Assembly (NCBI GenBank): GCA_012031335.1
Contig: JAAUTT010000314.1
Coordinates: forward strand, 1 to 5,984
Reading direction: 5' to 3'
DNA: 5,984 nt
Origin: Bacteroidales bacterium
GTDB lineage: Bacteria; Bacteroidota; Bacteroidia; Bacteroidales; JAAUTT01
Shown: in pieces, positions 1-5,984 of the stretch
Position numbering within the stretch: the first letter of the stretch is position 1
How the letters are laid out: each line of letters starts with the position of its first letter
Made by a program: the position numbers and the translations under genes
Notes under the pieces: generated by a model
The model's input: the letters and a program-made list of their open reading frames with translations, nothing else
Database searches by the model: none
What the model was told of the DNA's origin: nothing

Positions 1-259
1 TGAAGAATATATGGGTGATATCATCGGCGATTTTAATAAGCGCAGAGGTCAGGTGGAAGGTATGGAAATGAAAGCCGGTGCCCGTGTTGTTAAAGCTAAG
101 GTGCCCCTCTCTGAACAATTCGGATATGTTACAGTATTACGTACCATTTCTTCAGGCCGTGCTACCTCTACAATGGAGTTTTCGCACTACGAAGTTGTAC
201 CGGATAGTATTTCGAAAGAAGTTATTGCAAAAGTAAAAGGAAAAGCAGAAGTACAATAA
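1..259 (+). CDS. fusA: Elongation factor G, C-terminal fragment (5' end outside window)
   Basis: This is the last 85 codons of translation elongation factor G, the GTPase that moves tRNAs and mRNA through the ribosome after peptide transfer and helps in ribosome recycling. The frame enters at base 2 (base 1 is the end of the preceding codon) and stops with TAA at 257-259. The visible part begins [20 protein letters not shown], the domain IV/V junction typical of EF-G, and continues through [20 protein letters not shown] and [10 protein letters not shown] of domain V. The GTPase domain lies upstream and cannot be checked. Only 11 bases separate the stop from rpsJ, so the gene should be cotranscribed with the S10 cluster. 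The methionine at 11 is internal to the protein and is not the true start. Identification is firm; whether it is the main EF-G or a paralogue rests on its location beside rpsJ. Confidence 0.95.
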   Translation, partial: EEYMGDIIGDFNKRRGQVEGMEMKAGARVVKAKVPLSEQFGYVTVLRTISSGRATSTMEFSHYEVVPDSISKEVIAKVKGKAEVQ

Positions 260-270
260 ATTATATACAA

Positions 271-576
271 ATGAGCCAAAAGATTAGAATAAAGCTGAAA
301 TCGTTCGATCATAACCTGGTAGACAAATCAGCTGAAAAAATTGTCAAAACGGTTAAATCTACCGGAGCTGTAGTAAGCGGACCAATTCCGCTTCCAACCC
401 ACAAAAGGATTTTTACGGTCAACCGTGCGACTTTTGTTAACAAGAAATCGCGTGAACAATTTGAGCTCAGTTCTTTTAAACGTTTACTCGATATCTACAG
501 CTCGACTCCGAAAACTATCGACGCACTCATGAAATTGGAACTTCCAAGCGGAGTAGAAGTAGAAATTAAAGTTTGA
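271..576 (+). CDS. rpsJ: 30S ribosomal protein S10
   Basis: S10 is a small-subunit protein of the 30S head, and as NusE it also joins transcription antitermination complexes with NusB. The product is 101 residues, the normal family length. Recognisable parts are the first beta strand [11 protein letters not shown] (4-14), the helix [15 protein letters not shown] (18-32), the loop entry [10 protein letters not shown] (37-46), and the long loop with [16 protein letters not shown] (50-65) that inserts into the 30S head in known structures. The start is the ATG at 271, 11 bases after the fusA stop, in an AT-rich gap (taaattatataca) without a Shine-Dalgarno sequence, as is common in Bacteroidota. 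The frame is intact. In E. coli this gene heads its own operon behind a long leader bound by L4; here there is no space for such a leader, so it is inferred to be transcribed from upstream of fusA. Confidence 0.98.
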   Translation: MSQKIRIKLKSFDHNLVDKSAEKIVKTVKSTGAVVSGPIPLPTHKRIFTVNRATFVNKKSREQFELSSFKRLLDIYSSTPKTIDALMKLELPSGVEVEIKV

Positions 577-599
577 TAAATAAGATAAATTAAATAGCT

Positions 600-1216
600 A
601 TGCCAGGACTAATTGGGAAAAAAGTCGGAATGACTTCAATTTTCACTGAAGAAGGAAAAAACGTTGCCTGCACGGTGATTGAAGCTGGCCCATGTGTTGT
701 AACCCAGGTGAAAACCAAGGATACAGATGGTTACAATGCTGTACAAGTAGCATTCGACGATAAAAAGGAAAAGAATTGCAATAAAGCTTTACAGGGTCAT
801 TTTAAAAGGGCTAATACTTCCCCTAAAAGAAAAGTAGTAGAATTACACGGAGACGTAGAAAGCTACAAAACCGGTGATGTTCTTACCGTAGAATCATTCA
901 AGGATCAGTTCTTTGTTGATGTGGTTGGAACATCTAAAGGTAAGGGTTTTCAAGGTGTTGTAAAACGCCATAACTTCAGCGGTGTTGGCGGCCAAACTCA
1001 TGGTCAGCACGACAGGTTAAGAGCTCCGGGTTCAATGGTGCTTCTTCATTTCCATCACGTGTATTTCCAGGTCAGCGTATGGCTGGACGTCAAGGTGGAG
1101 TTAGGGTTAAAACCTTAAACCTTCAGGTAATGAAAGTAATTCCCGAAAGTAACCTGATGCTCCTTAAAGGTGCAGTGCCAGGATCAATCGGTTCATATTT
1201 AATAATTGAATTCTAA
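600..1216 (+). CDS. rplC: 50S ribosomal protein L3, interrupted by an apparent one-base deletion
   Basis: L3 binds 23S rRNA early in 50S assembly and reaches towards the peptidyl-transferase centre. From the ATG at 600 the protein is normal for 146 residues: [15 protein letters not shown], then [16 protein letters not shown] (108-123) and [17 protein letters not shown] (130-146). After ATG at 1035-1037 the frame is lost; as read it ends at a stop at 1116-1118 after 26 unrelated residues (172 aa). From 1040 another frame continues the family sequence, [20 protein letters not shown], then [16 protein letters not shown] and IIEF, to TAA at 1214-1216. Reading GGT instead of GT after the ATG would restore a 205-residue protein of normal length. 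The final A of the stop is also the first A of the rplD start (TAATG), so the two are probably translationally coupled. A real pseudogene is unlikely for an essential protein; a sequencing deletion is the likeliest cause. Confidence 0.93.
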
Positions 1217-1833
1217 TGGAAATAGCAGTATATAATAGAGAAGGGAAAGAAACCGGAAGAAAGGTTACCCTCGACGAATCAATATTTGGGATTGAACCAA
1301 ACAATCATGCTATTTATCTTGATGTGAAATTATATCTGGCTAATCAGAGACAGGGTACACATAAATCAAAGGGAAGATCTGAGATTATGGCAAGTACCAG
1401 AAAACTGAAACGTCAGAAAGGAACTGGTGGAGCCCGTGCAGGTAGTATAAACTCACCTTTGTTTGTTGGCGGTGGTCGTGTTTTTGGACCGGAACCACGT
1501 GATTATTCATTCAAATTGAATAAAAAGGTTAAACAGCTTGCAAGGTTATCAGCGCTCGCGTTTAAAGCAAAGGAAAACAATATTTTTGTGCTGGAAGATT
1601 TCAGTTTTGAAGCTCCTAAAACAAAACAATTTGTACAATTGAATAAAAATTTGCAGATACACGATAAAAAGTCCTTGTATATATTGAGCGAACCAAATAA
1701 TAATATATATTTGTCCTCTCGAAATTTACAGGGGTCTAAAGTTGTAAATATCTCAAGTTTAAACACATACGACATAGTTAAATGCTTCAGTTGTAGTGTT
1801 ATCAGAGAGTACAATCAATGCCCTACAAAATAA
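1216..1833 (+). CDS. rplD: 50S ribosomal protein L4, C-terminus altered by an apparent one-base insertion
   Basis: L4 is a primary 23S rRNA-binding protein whose extended loop lines the exit-tunnel constriction; in E. coli it also represses its own operon. The globular start ([10 protein letters not shown]) is followed by the long loop at about 42-95, with [30 protein letters not shown] and [15 protein letters not shown], then [14 protein letters not shown] (126-139) and SSLNTYDIV (180-188). After V188 the reading as given, [17 protein letters not shown], is unlike L4 and cysteine-rich. One frame over, from 1784, the sequence reads [17 protein letters not shown] and stops at TAA 1835-1837. 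Removing one A from AAAT at 1780-1783 gives Asn-Ala at the join and a 206-residue protein. The start ATG shares an A with the rplC stop. Identity is certain; the true end is probably 1837 rather than 1833. Confidence 0.95.
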   Translation: MEIAVYNREGKETGRKVTLDESIFGIEPNNHAIYLDVKLYLANQRQGTHKSKGRSEIMASTRKLKRQKGTGGARAGSINSPLFVGGGRVFGPEPRDYSFKLNKKVKQLARLSALAFKAKENNIFVLEDFSFEAPKTKQFVQLNKNLQIHDKKSLYILSEPNNNIYLSSRNLQGSKVVNISSLNTYDIVKCFSCSVIREYNQCPTK

Positions 1834-1857
1834 TTAACAATTATCGGCAAAAAGGAA

Positions 1858-2130
1858 ATGGATATTTTACTTAGACCAATAGTAACTGAAAAGTTTACCA
1901 AATTAGGCGAAAAACTGAATCAATATGGTTTCGTTGTTGAACGCACCGCTAATAAGATTCAGATCAGAAAGGCCGTTCAAGATCTTTATGGAGTAAAGGT
2001 TGCCGAGGTAAATACAATGCGATACGCCGGAAAAGTTAAGTCACGCTTTACTAAGGCCGGTGTTATTACAGGGAAAAAGAATGCTTTTAAAAAAGCAGTG
2101 ATTACCCTGGCGGAAGGAGAAAAAAATTGA
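1858..2130 (+). CDS. rplW: 50S ribosomal protein L23, C-terminal tail probably lost to homopolymer errors
   Basis: L23 sits at the exit of the polypeptide tunnel and is a docking point for trigger factor and signal recognition particle. As read it has 90 residues: LLRPIVTEKFTKLGEKLNQY (4-23), then FVVERTANKIQIRKAVQDLY (25-44), VKVAEVNTMRYAGKVKSR (47-64) and TKAGVITGKKNAFKKAVITL (65-84), all typical of bacterial L23. It ends EGEKN at TGA 2128-2130. Bacteroidota homologues usually end with a DFYSNI tail, and FYSNI followed by TAA (2133-2150) is present just downstream in another frame. Dropping one A from the A7 run (2120-2126) and one T from the T6 run (2131-2136) gives EGEKIDFYSNI, 96 residues; adding one A instead gives EGEKKLIFYSNI, 97 residues. 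The true stop is then at 2148-2150, seven bases before rplB. AAAGGAA lies directly against the ATG, too close for a standard Shine-Dalgarno spacing. Confidence 0.95.
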   Translation: MDILLRPIVTEKFTKLGEKLNQYGFVVERTANKIQIRKAVQDLYGVKVAEVNTMRYAGKVKSRFTKAGVITGKKNAFKKAVITLAEGEKN

Positions 2131-2157
2131 TTTTTTACAGCAATATTTAATTGAGTC

Positions 2158-2983
2158 ATGGCAGTAAGAAATCTTAAACCGGTTACTCCCGGTCAACGAC
2201 ATAAAATCATCGGAACATTCGATGAAATAACAGCATCCAGTCCTGAAAAATCATTGCTGGCACCCATCAAAAAAATCGGGTGGTCGTAACAACACTGGTA
2301 AAATGACAATGCGCTACCTGGGTGGCGGTCATAAACAAAAATATAGAATTGTTGACTTTTTAAGAGATAAAGAAGGTGTTGCAGCAACTGTTAAAACAGT
2401 TGAATACGATCCAAACCGCAGTGGGCGTATAGCTCTTATCGAATATACTGATGGTGAAAAACGCTATATTCTTGCACCTAATGGATTAAAAGTTGGACAG
2501 ATTGTAGAATCAGGAAAAAATGTTGCTCCTGAAGTTGGAAATACACTTTACCTTTCTGATATTCCCCTTGGTTCTATCATACATAATATTGAACTACGCC
2601 CAGGGCAAGGTGGTATCCTTGCAAGAAGCGCCGGAACATTTGCACAGTTGTTAAGTCGTGAAGGGAAATTTGCAATCATTAAATTACCTTCTGGTGAAAC
2701 GCGAATGATTTTAACATCATGCAAAGCTACCGTTGGTTCAATGTCTAACCCTGATCATTCCATAGAACAATCCGGTAAAGCTGGTAGAAGTCGCTGGTTA
2801 GGTCGTCGCCCCAGAAACAGAGGTGTTGCTATGAACCCGGTTGATCATCCAATGGGTGGTGGTGAAGGGCGTGCATCAGGAGGTCATCCACGATCGCGCA
2901 ATGGAAAACCTGCTAAGGGTTACAAAACCCGTGCACCTAAGAAGGACTCGAGCAAATACATTATCGAACGTCGCAAGAAATAA
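2158..2983 (+). CDS. rplB: 50S ribosomal protein L2, interrupted by an apparent one-base insertion in an A7 run
   Basis: L2 is among the most conserved 50S proteins; it binds 23S rRNA near the peptidyl-transferase centre and is needed for subunit association. From the ATG at 2158 the frame reads [19 protein letters not shown], then [17 protein letters not shown] (residues 23-39), then meets a stop at 2287-2289. Removing one A from the run at 2269-2275 joins it to [19 protein letters not shown] and then the rest of L2 to TAA 2981-2983, a 274-residue protein of normal length. Later landmarks are [62 protein letters not shown] and the C-terminus [15 protein letters not shown] replaces the HPHGGG of many bacteria, as in other Bacteroidota. 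An automatic caller would probably start at the ATG at 2303 (Met49) and lose the N-terminal 48 residues. Sequencing error is the likeliest explanation. Confidence 0.94.
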
Positions 2984-3005
2984 TCAGAATTAACAGGAAC
3001 TATAT

Positions 3006-3281
3006 ATGAGCCGTTCACTTAAGAAAGGACCGTTTATCGATGTAAAGTTGGAAAAGAAAGTATCAACTTTAAACGAATCCGAAAAAAAATCAGTAATCAA
3101 AACCTGGGCACGCCGGTCAATGATATCTCCCGACTTTGTAGGGCATACCATTGCTGTGCACAACGGTAACAAATTCATCCCAGTATATGTCACTGAAAAT
3201 ATGGTTGGTCACAAACTTGGAGAGTTTGCCCCAACACGTACTTTCCGCGGACATTCGGGTAACAGAAAAGGTGACAAGTAA
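3006..3281 (+). CDS. rpsS: 30S ribosomal protein S19
   Basis: S19 lies in the 30S head, forms a complex with S13 and contacts the A-site tRNA region. The 91-residue product is full length. It opens [19 protein letters not shown], has [22 protein letters not shown] in the centre (34-54), and carries the family signature from [17 protein letters not shown] to APTRTFRGH (58-83). The ATG at 3006 has an AGGA seven bases upstream (2995-2998), the only gene in the window with a plausibly spaced though weak Shine-Dalgarno-like match. The gene holds an A8 run at 3082-3089 that is read in the correct frame (ESEKKS), a useful contrast to the broken A7 runs elsewhere. It lies 22 bases after rplB and 28 before rplV, the usual S10-cluster order. 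Confidence 0.98.
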   Translation: MSRSLKKGPFIDVKLEKKVSTLNESEKKSVIKTWARRSMISPDFVGHTIAVHNGNKFIPVYVTENMVGHKLGEFAPTRTFRGHSGNRKGDK

Positions 3282-3309
3282 TAATCCCTGATTGTAAAGA
3301 AATAGTAAA

Positions 3310-3723
3310 ATGGGAGCACGTAAAAGAATAAGCGCTGAAAAGCGGAAAGAGGAACTGAAGAATAAGTATTATGCAGTTCTCAATAATTGTCCAAGTTCAC
3401 CACGCAAAATGCGGTATGTTGTTGATATGATACGCGGCGTTGAAATAAACAGGGCACTGGACATTCTCAAATATTCCAATAAAGAAGTTTCGGAAAAAGT
3501 TGAAAAATTACTTCGCTCAGCTATCGCAAACTGGCAACAGAAAAACGAAGGAGAACGTATCGAAACTGCAAACCTGGTTGTTAGCGAAGTATTTGTTGAC
3601 GGAGGATCAATGCTGAAAAGGTTAAGAACTGCTCCACAGGGTAGAGCGTATCGGATTAAGAAGAGATCAAACCATGTTACCCTTTATATTGATAATGCAC
3701 CAGTTAATCAAATAAATAATTAA
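3310..3723 (+). CDS. rplV: 50S ribosomal protein L22
   Basis: L22 binds all domains of 23S rRNA and, with L4, forms the narrow part of the exit tunnel through a long beta hairpin, where macrolide-resistance changes are known in other bacteria. The 137-residue product is intact. The body has [20 protein letters not shown] (26-45), [20 protein letters not shown] (48-67) and [10 protein letters not shown] (70-79). The hairpin and signature run from [19 protein letters not shown] (95-113) to [15 protein letters not shown] (114-128). A charged N-terminal extension ([19 protein letters not shown]) precedes the conserved domain and makes the protein longer than the roughly 110-residue E. coli form, as is usual in Bacteroidota. 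No deviation from the expected hairpin sequence is seen. It ends six bases before rpsC. Confidence 0.98.
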   Translation: MGARKRISAEKRKEELKNKYYAVLNNCPSSPRKMRYVVDMIRGVEINRALDILKYSNKEVSEKVEKLLRSAIANWQQKNEGERIETANLVVSEVFVDGGSMLKRLRTAPQGRAYRIKKRSNHVTLYIDNAPVNQINN

Positions 3724-3729
3724 TCAGTA

Positions 3730-4434
3730 ATGGGACAAAAAGTTAATCCGATATCGAATCGCTTAGGTATTATCAAAGGATGGGATTCCAACTGGTACGG
3801 AGGTAAAAATTTTGCCAGTAAATTAGTTGAAGATTATAAAATCAGAGAATATCTGAATGCTCGTCTTGCAAAGGCCAGCGTTTCAAAAATTATAATTGAA
3901 AGAACTTTAAAACTTATCACTGTAACTGTTAACACAGCTCGTCCAGGTATCATTATCGGAAAGGGTGGTCAGGAAGTTGATAAACTAAAAGAAGAATTAA
4001 AGAAAATTACCAAGAAGGAAGTTCAGATTAATATTTTCGAAGTTAAAAGGCCTGAACTCGATGCAAATATTGTAGCAAGCAATGTGGCTCGTCAGATCGA
4101 AGGTAAAATATCATACCGAAGGGCTATTAAAATGGCTATCGCCTCTACCATGAGAATGGGTGCCGAAGGTATAAAAGTTATTGTATCAGGAAGATTAGGT
4201 GGTGCTGAAATGGCCCGCTCCGAAATGTACAAAGAAGGAAGAATTCCACTTCATACTTTCAGAGCAGATATTGACTATGCTTTAGGCGAAGCACTTACTA
4301 AAGTTGGTCAGATAGGTGTAAAGGTTTGGATTTGCAACGGAGAAGTTTATGGAAGACGCGATCTTTCTCCAAATGTTGGAATGACAGCTGCAAAACCAAA
4401 ACAAGGTTTGAAAAAGAAGAATAATAAGAGGTAG
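3730..4434 (+). CDS. rpsC: 30S ribosomal protein S3
   Basis: S3 is on the solvent side of the 30S head and helps form the mRNA entry channel and its helicase activity. The 234-residue product is intact. It begins [20 protein letters not shown], the expected S3 start, and contains a KH domain with [20 protein letters not shown] (71-90) in which GKGG (77-80) is the GXXG RNA-binding loop. The C-terminal domain has [17 protein letters not shown] (121-137), the signature [13 protein letters not shown] (151-163), and then [19 protein letters not shown] (167-185). A lysine-rich tail ([13 protein letters not shown]) closes it. The start is the ATG six bases past the rplV stop with no Shine-Dalgarno sequence, so termination-reinitiation from rplV is plausible but not shown. 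Confidence 0.98.
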   Translation: MGQKVNPISNRLGIIKGWDSNWYGGKNFASKLVEDYKIREYLNARLAKASVSKIIIERTLKLITVTVNTARPGIIIGKGGQEVDKLKEELKKITKKEVQINIFEVKRPELDANIVASNVARQIEGKISYRRAIKMAIASTMRMGAEGIKVIVSGRLGGAEMARSEMYKEGRIPLHTFRADIDYALGEALTKVGQIGVKVWICNGEVYGRRDLSPNVGMTAAKPKQGLKKKNNKR

Positions 4435-4456
4435 TAATTGAATAATTTTCAAGGAA

Positions 4457-4882
4457 ATGTTACAACCAAAGAAAACTAAATACAGAAGGCAACAAAAAGG
4501 GAAAATGAAGGGCATAGCCCAACGAGGTGCCGATTTATCTTTCGGTTCCTTCGGAATCAAAACCCTGGAATATGCCTGGATCACTGGACGTCAGCTCGAA
4601 GCAGCCCGTCAGGCTGTTACCAGATACATGAAACGTGAAGGTCAGATCTGGATCAGAGTATTCCCTGATAAACCTATAACCAAAAAGCCTGCTGAAGTAC
4701 GTATGGGTAAAGGTAAAGGTGCTCCGGAAGGTTTTGTTGCACCTGTTACACCAGGAAGAATTTTGATCGAAGCAGAAGGTGTTTCTTTCGAAATAGCAAA
4801 AGAGGCTCTCCGATTGGCAGCTCAGAAACTTCCAGTTAAAACAAAGTTTATAGTACGTCACGATTACGCAGAACAAATCTGA
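4457..4882 (+). CDS. rplP: 50S ribosomal protein L16
   Basis: L16 binds 23S rRNA close to the A site and the central protuberance and joins late in 50S assembly. The 141-residue product matches the family throughout: [19 protein letters not shown] (1-19), [20 protein letters not shown] (30-49), [20 protein letters not shown] (56-75), then [11 protein letters not shown] (81-91) and [18 protein letters not shown] (115-132). Arg82 sits at the position of the arginine that RoxA/YcfD hydroxylates in E. coli; nothing here shows whether it is modified in this organism. The tail RHDYAEQI is short. AAGGA ends one base before the ATG, too close to serve as a normal Shine-Dalgarno sequence. The frame is intact, 22 bases after rpsC and 14 before rpmC. 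Confidence 0.98.
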   Translation: MLQPKKTKYRRQQKGKMKGIAQRGADLSFGSFGIKTLEYAWITGRQLEAARQAVTRYMKREGQIWIRVFPDKPITKKPAEVRMGKGKGAPEGFVAPVTPGRILIEAEGVSFEIAKEALRLAAQKLPVKTKFIVRHDYAEQI

Positions 4883-4896
4883 AAATAGCTTAATAA

Positions 4897-5103
4897 ATGA
4901 AACAAGCTGAAATAAAGGAATTATCTCCTAAAGAATTGCTCGAACGCATTGAAGTTGAAAAAGCAAATCTTCATAAGCTAAAACTCAACCATACTGTTTC
5001 TCCACTGGACAATCCCCTGAAAATACGGAAAGCCAGAAGAGATGTTGCCAGATTGTTGAATGAGTTACGTATGCGTCAAATTGCTGAATCGAAGAAAAGT
5101 TAA
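4897..5103 (+). CDS. rpmC: 50S ribosomal protein L29
   Basis: L29 is a small, almost wholly helical protein next to L23 at the tunnel exit, part of the docking surface for nascent-chain factors. The 68-residue product is of normal length. The two-helix hairpin is visible as [20 protein letters not shown] (1-20) continuing to [12 protein letters not shown] (21-32), a turn at SPLDNPL (35-41) and the signature helix [20 protein letters not shown] (42-61), then a basic tail ESKKS. The start ATG follows the rplP stop by 14 bases in AT-rich DNA without a Shine-Dalgarno sequence. The frame is intact, and its place between L16 and S17 is the canonical one. Confidence 0.97.
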   Translation: MKQAEIKELSPKELLERIEVEKANLHKLKLNHTVSPLDNPLKIRKARRDVARLLNELRMRQIAESKKS

Positions 5104-5111
5104 CAAACAAC

Positions 5112-5369
5112 ATGGAAACCAGAAATTTAAGAAAAGAACGTACAGGTATTGTTGTCAGCAATAAAATGGATAACACCATCGTAATTGCGGTTAAACGGAA
5201 AGTAAAACATCCGATGTACGGAAAATTCGTGAACAGAACCTCCAAGTTCTATGCTCACGATGAGAAGAATGAATGCAATATTGGCGATACAGTTAAAATT
5301 ATGGAAACCAGACCGTTGAGTAAGCTTAAAAGATGGCGTTTGGTTGAAATCATCGAAAGAGTTAAATAA
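5112..5369 (+). CDS. rpsQ: 30S ribosomal protein S17
   Basis: S17 is a primary 16S rRNA-binding protein of the 30S body with an OB-fold barrel. The 85-residue product is complete. The barrel is seen in [20 protein letters not shown] (7-26), [20 protein letters not shown] (28-47) and [20 protein letters not shown] (48-67), where [18 protein letters not shown] (58-75) is the family signature. It ends LVEIIERVK. It starts eight bases after the rpmC stop and ends only two bases before the rplN ATG, so translation of L14 is probably coupled to it. No Shine-Dalgarno sequence is visible (ttaacaaacaac before the ATG). Confidence 0.98.
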   Translation: METRNLRKERTGIVVSNKMDNTIVIAVKRKVKHPMYGKFVNRTSKFYAHDEKNECNIGDTVKIMETRPLSKLKRWRLVEIIERVK

Positions 5370-5371
5370 CC

Positions 5372-5737
5372 ATGATACAGCAAGAAAGTAGATTATCTGT
5401 TGCAGATAACAGTGGCGCCAAGGAAGTTTTATGTATTCGAGTACTTGGTGGTACCAGAAAAAAATATGCCTCTTTAGGCGATAAGATCATTGTTTCCGTA
5501 AAGAGCGCAATTCCTTCGGGCGATATTAAAAAAGGCGCTGTTAGCAAAGCTGTGGTAGTACGCACTAAAAAAGAAGTTCGTCGTGCCGACGGATCTTACA
5601 TCCGTTTTGACGACAATGCAGTTGTACTGCTTAATGCTCAGGAAGAAATCAGAGGTACACGTATCTTTGGCCCTGTTGCAAGAGAATTACGCGACAGCTA
5701 TATGAAAATAATTTCCTTAGCACCAGAGGTACTTTAA
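5372..5737 (+). CDS. rplN: 50S ribosomal protein L14
   Basis: L14 lies at the subunit interface, where it forms a bridge to 16S rRNA and is the contact site for the silencing factor RsfS. The 121-residue product is full length and intact: [20 protein letters not shown] (1-20), [18 protein letters not shown] (22-39), the signature from [20 protein letters not shown] (45-64) through [19 protein letters not shown] (65-83), and the end [15 protein letters not shown] (93-107) with [11 protein letters not shown]. It carries an A7 run (5458-5464, within RKKY) that is in the correct frame. The ATG follows the rpsQ stop after two bases (TAACCATG), indicating coupling. Thirteen bases separate it from rplX. 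Confidence 0.98.
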   Translation: MIQQESRLSVADNSGAKEVLCIRVLGGTRKKYASLGDKIIVSVKSAIPSGDIKKGAVSKAVVVRTKKEVRRADGSYIRFDDNAVVLLNAQEEIRGTRIFGPVARELRDSYMKIISLAPEVL

Positions 5738-5750
5738 AATTCAAGTAAAC

Positions 5751-5984
5751 ATGAGCCAGAAGTTACATATTAAAAAAGGCGACATTGTCTTCGTAAATAC
5801 AGGAGATAATAAAGGACAGCAGGGAAGGGTTCTGGAAGTTCTTGTAAGTAAGAACAAAGCTATTGTTGAAGGTATCAACATGGTTTCCAAACATACAAAG
5901 CCTACCTCCAAACATCCTCAGGGTGGAATTATCAAAAAAAGAAGCCCCCGTTCATATTTCAAATTTGAATGTTTTGGATCCTGC
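5751..5984 (+). CDS. rplX: 50S ribosomal protein L24, 3' end outside window, apparent one-base insertion in an A7 run
   Basis: L24 starts 50S assembly by binding the 5' part of 23S rRNA. The ATG at 5751 opens [20 protein letters not shown] with a KOW-type segment (about residues 7-36, including [11 protein letters not shown]), then [16 protein letters not shown] (36-51) and HPQGGIIKK (55-63). As read, the protein continues [15 protein letters not shown] to the window end, unlike L24. Taking one A out of the run at 5934-5940 gives [15 protein letters not shown] instead, the expected continuation in this family (the PVHISNL motif). The gene is therefore very probably intact in the organism and misread here. 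No stop is reached in either frame before 5984; the family is usually a little over 100 residues, so the end should lie within about 100 bases past the window. Confidence 0.95.
   Translation, partial: MSQKLHIKKGDIVFVNTGDNKGQQGRVLEVLVSKNKAIVEGINMVSKHTKPTSKHPQGGIIKKRSPRSYFKFECFGSC

Noticed and set aside
1119..1215. Apparent 97-base non-coding gap between the truncated rplC frame and rplD
   Set aside because: It is the 3' part of rplC in the shifted frame ([16 protein letters not shown] and IIEF), not an intergenic region or regulatory element.
1684..1713. Possible Bacteroidota-type promoter inside rplD: TTG at 1684-1686 and TATATTTG at 1706-1713, matching TAnnTTTG
   Set aside because: The spacing (19 bases) is reasonable, but the upstream element is partial and the site lies within AT-rich L4 codons (around EPNNNIY). 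Such matches are expected by chance; transcript 5'-end data would be needed.
1503..1814. Open frame on the reverse strand opposite rplD (103 codons)
   Set aside because: It lies opposite well-conserved L4 codons, has a low-complexity, cysteine-rich translation, and resembles no family I know. Similar reverse frames opposite rplB, rpsS, rpsC/rplP, rplP, rpmC/rpsQ and rplN are rejected for the same reason.
4705..4722. Short GGTAAAGGTAAAGGT repeat in rplP
   Set aside because: It simply encodes the conserved GKGKG of L16.
5662..5669. TATCTTTG, a second match to TAnnTTTG inside rplN
   Set aside because: There is no TTG-type upstream element at the right distance, and the bases encode the conserved RIFGP of L14.
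5934..5941. AAAAAAG as a programmed -1 frameshift heptamer in rplX
   Set aside because: The codon phase is wrong for A AAA AAG slippage (codons are AAA AAA AGA), and restoring L24 needs one base skipped, not one base re-read. No downstream stimulatory structure can be assessed because the window ends.

Overview
The window is a stretch of housekeeping DNA: the end of the str gene group fused directly to the S10 and spc ribosomal protein clusters, all on the + strand. Order: fusA (3' end only), rpsJ (S10), rplC (L3), rplD (L4), rplW (L23), rplB (L2), rpsS (S19), rplV (L22), rpsC (S3), rplP (L16), rpmC (L29), rpsQ (S17), rplN (L14) and rplX (L24, cut by the window end). The source looks like a member of the Bacteroidota. 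The protein sequences resemble that phylum (for example L2 with HPMGGG, L23 with a hidden FYSNI tail, L24 beginning [11 protein letters not shown]), fusA is followed directly by rpsJ with no tuf gene between them, and most starts lack a Shine-Dalgarno sequence and are instead preceded by A/T-rich DNA. Assignment below phylum is not attempted.

Layout: 1-259 is the C-terminal end of elongation factor G. 271-2983 holds S10, L3, L4, L23 and L2, which include 23S rRNA-binding proteins around the exit tunnel and peptidyl-transferase region plus one small-subunit head protein. 3006-4434 holds S19, L22 and S3. 4457-5984 holds L16, L29, S17, L14 and the start of L24. Gaps between genes run from a 1-base overlap (rplC/rplD) to 28 bases, so there is no room for a conventional internal terminator or leader. 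The whole region reads as one long transcript, giving co-ordinated supply of ribosomal proteins and EF-G. No RNA gene, mobile element, CRISPR array or non-coding stretch over 30 bases is present.

The one striking feature is reading-frame damage. Five of the fourteen genes (rplC, rplD, rplW, rplB, rplX) are interrupted or given a wrong C-terminus by apparent one-base indels, and in each the correct family sequence continues in another frame right after the break. Three breaks lie at A7 runs, and two of those share the same 10-mer, ATC followed by seven A. Four of the five fall between 1037 and 2137, while about 3.6 kb from 2276 to 5933 is clean. Because these proteins are essential and normally single copy, sequencing or assembly error in low-coverage data is much the likeliest cause. 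Slippage at the A runs is a weaker alternative that does not explain the rplC and rplD sites. I found no evidence of a previously undescribed system.
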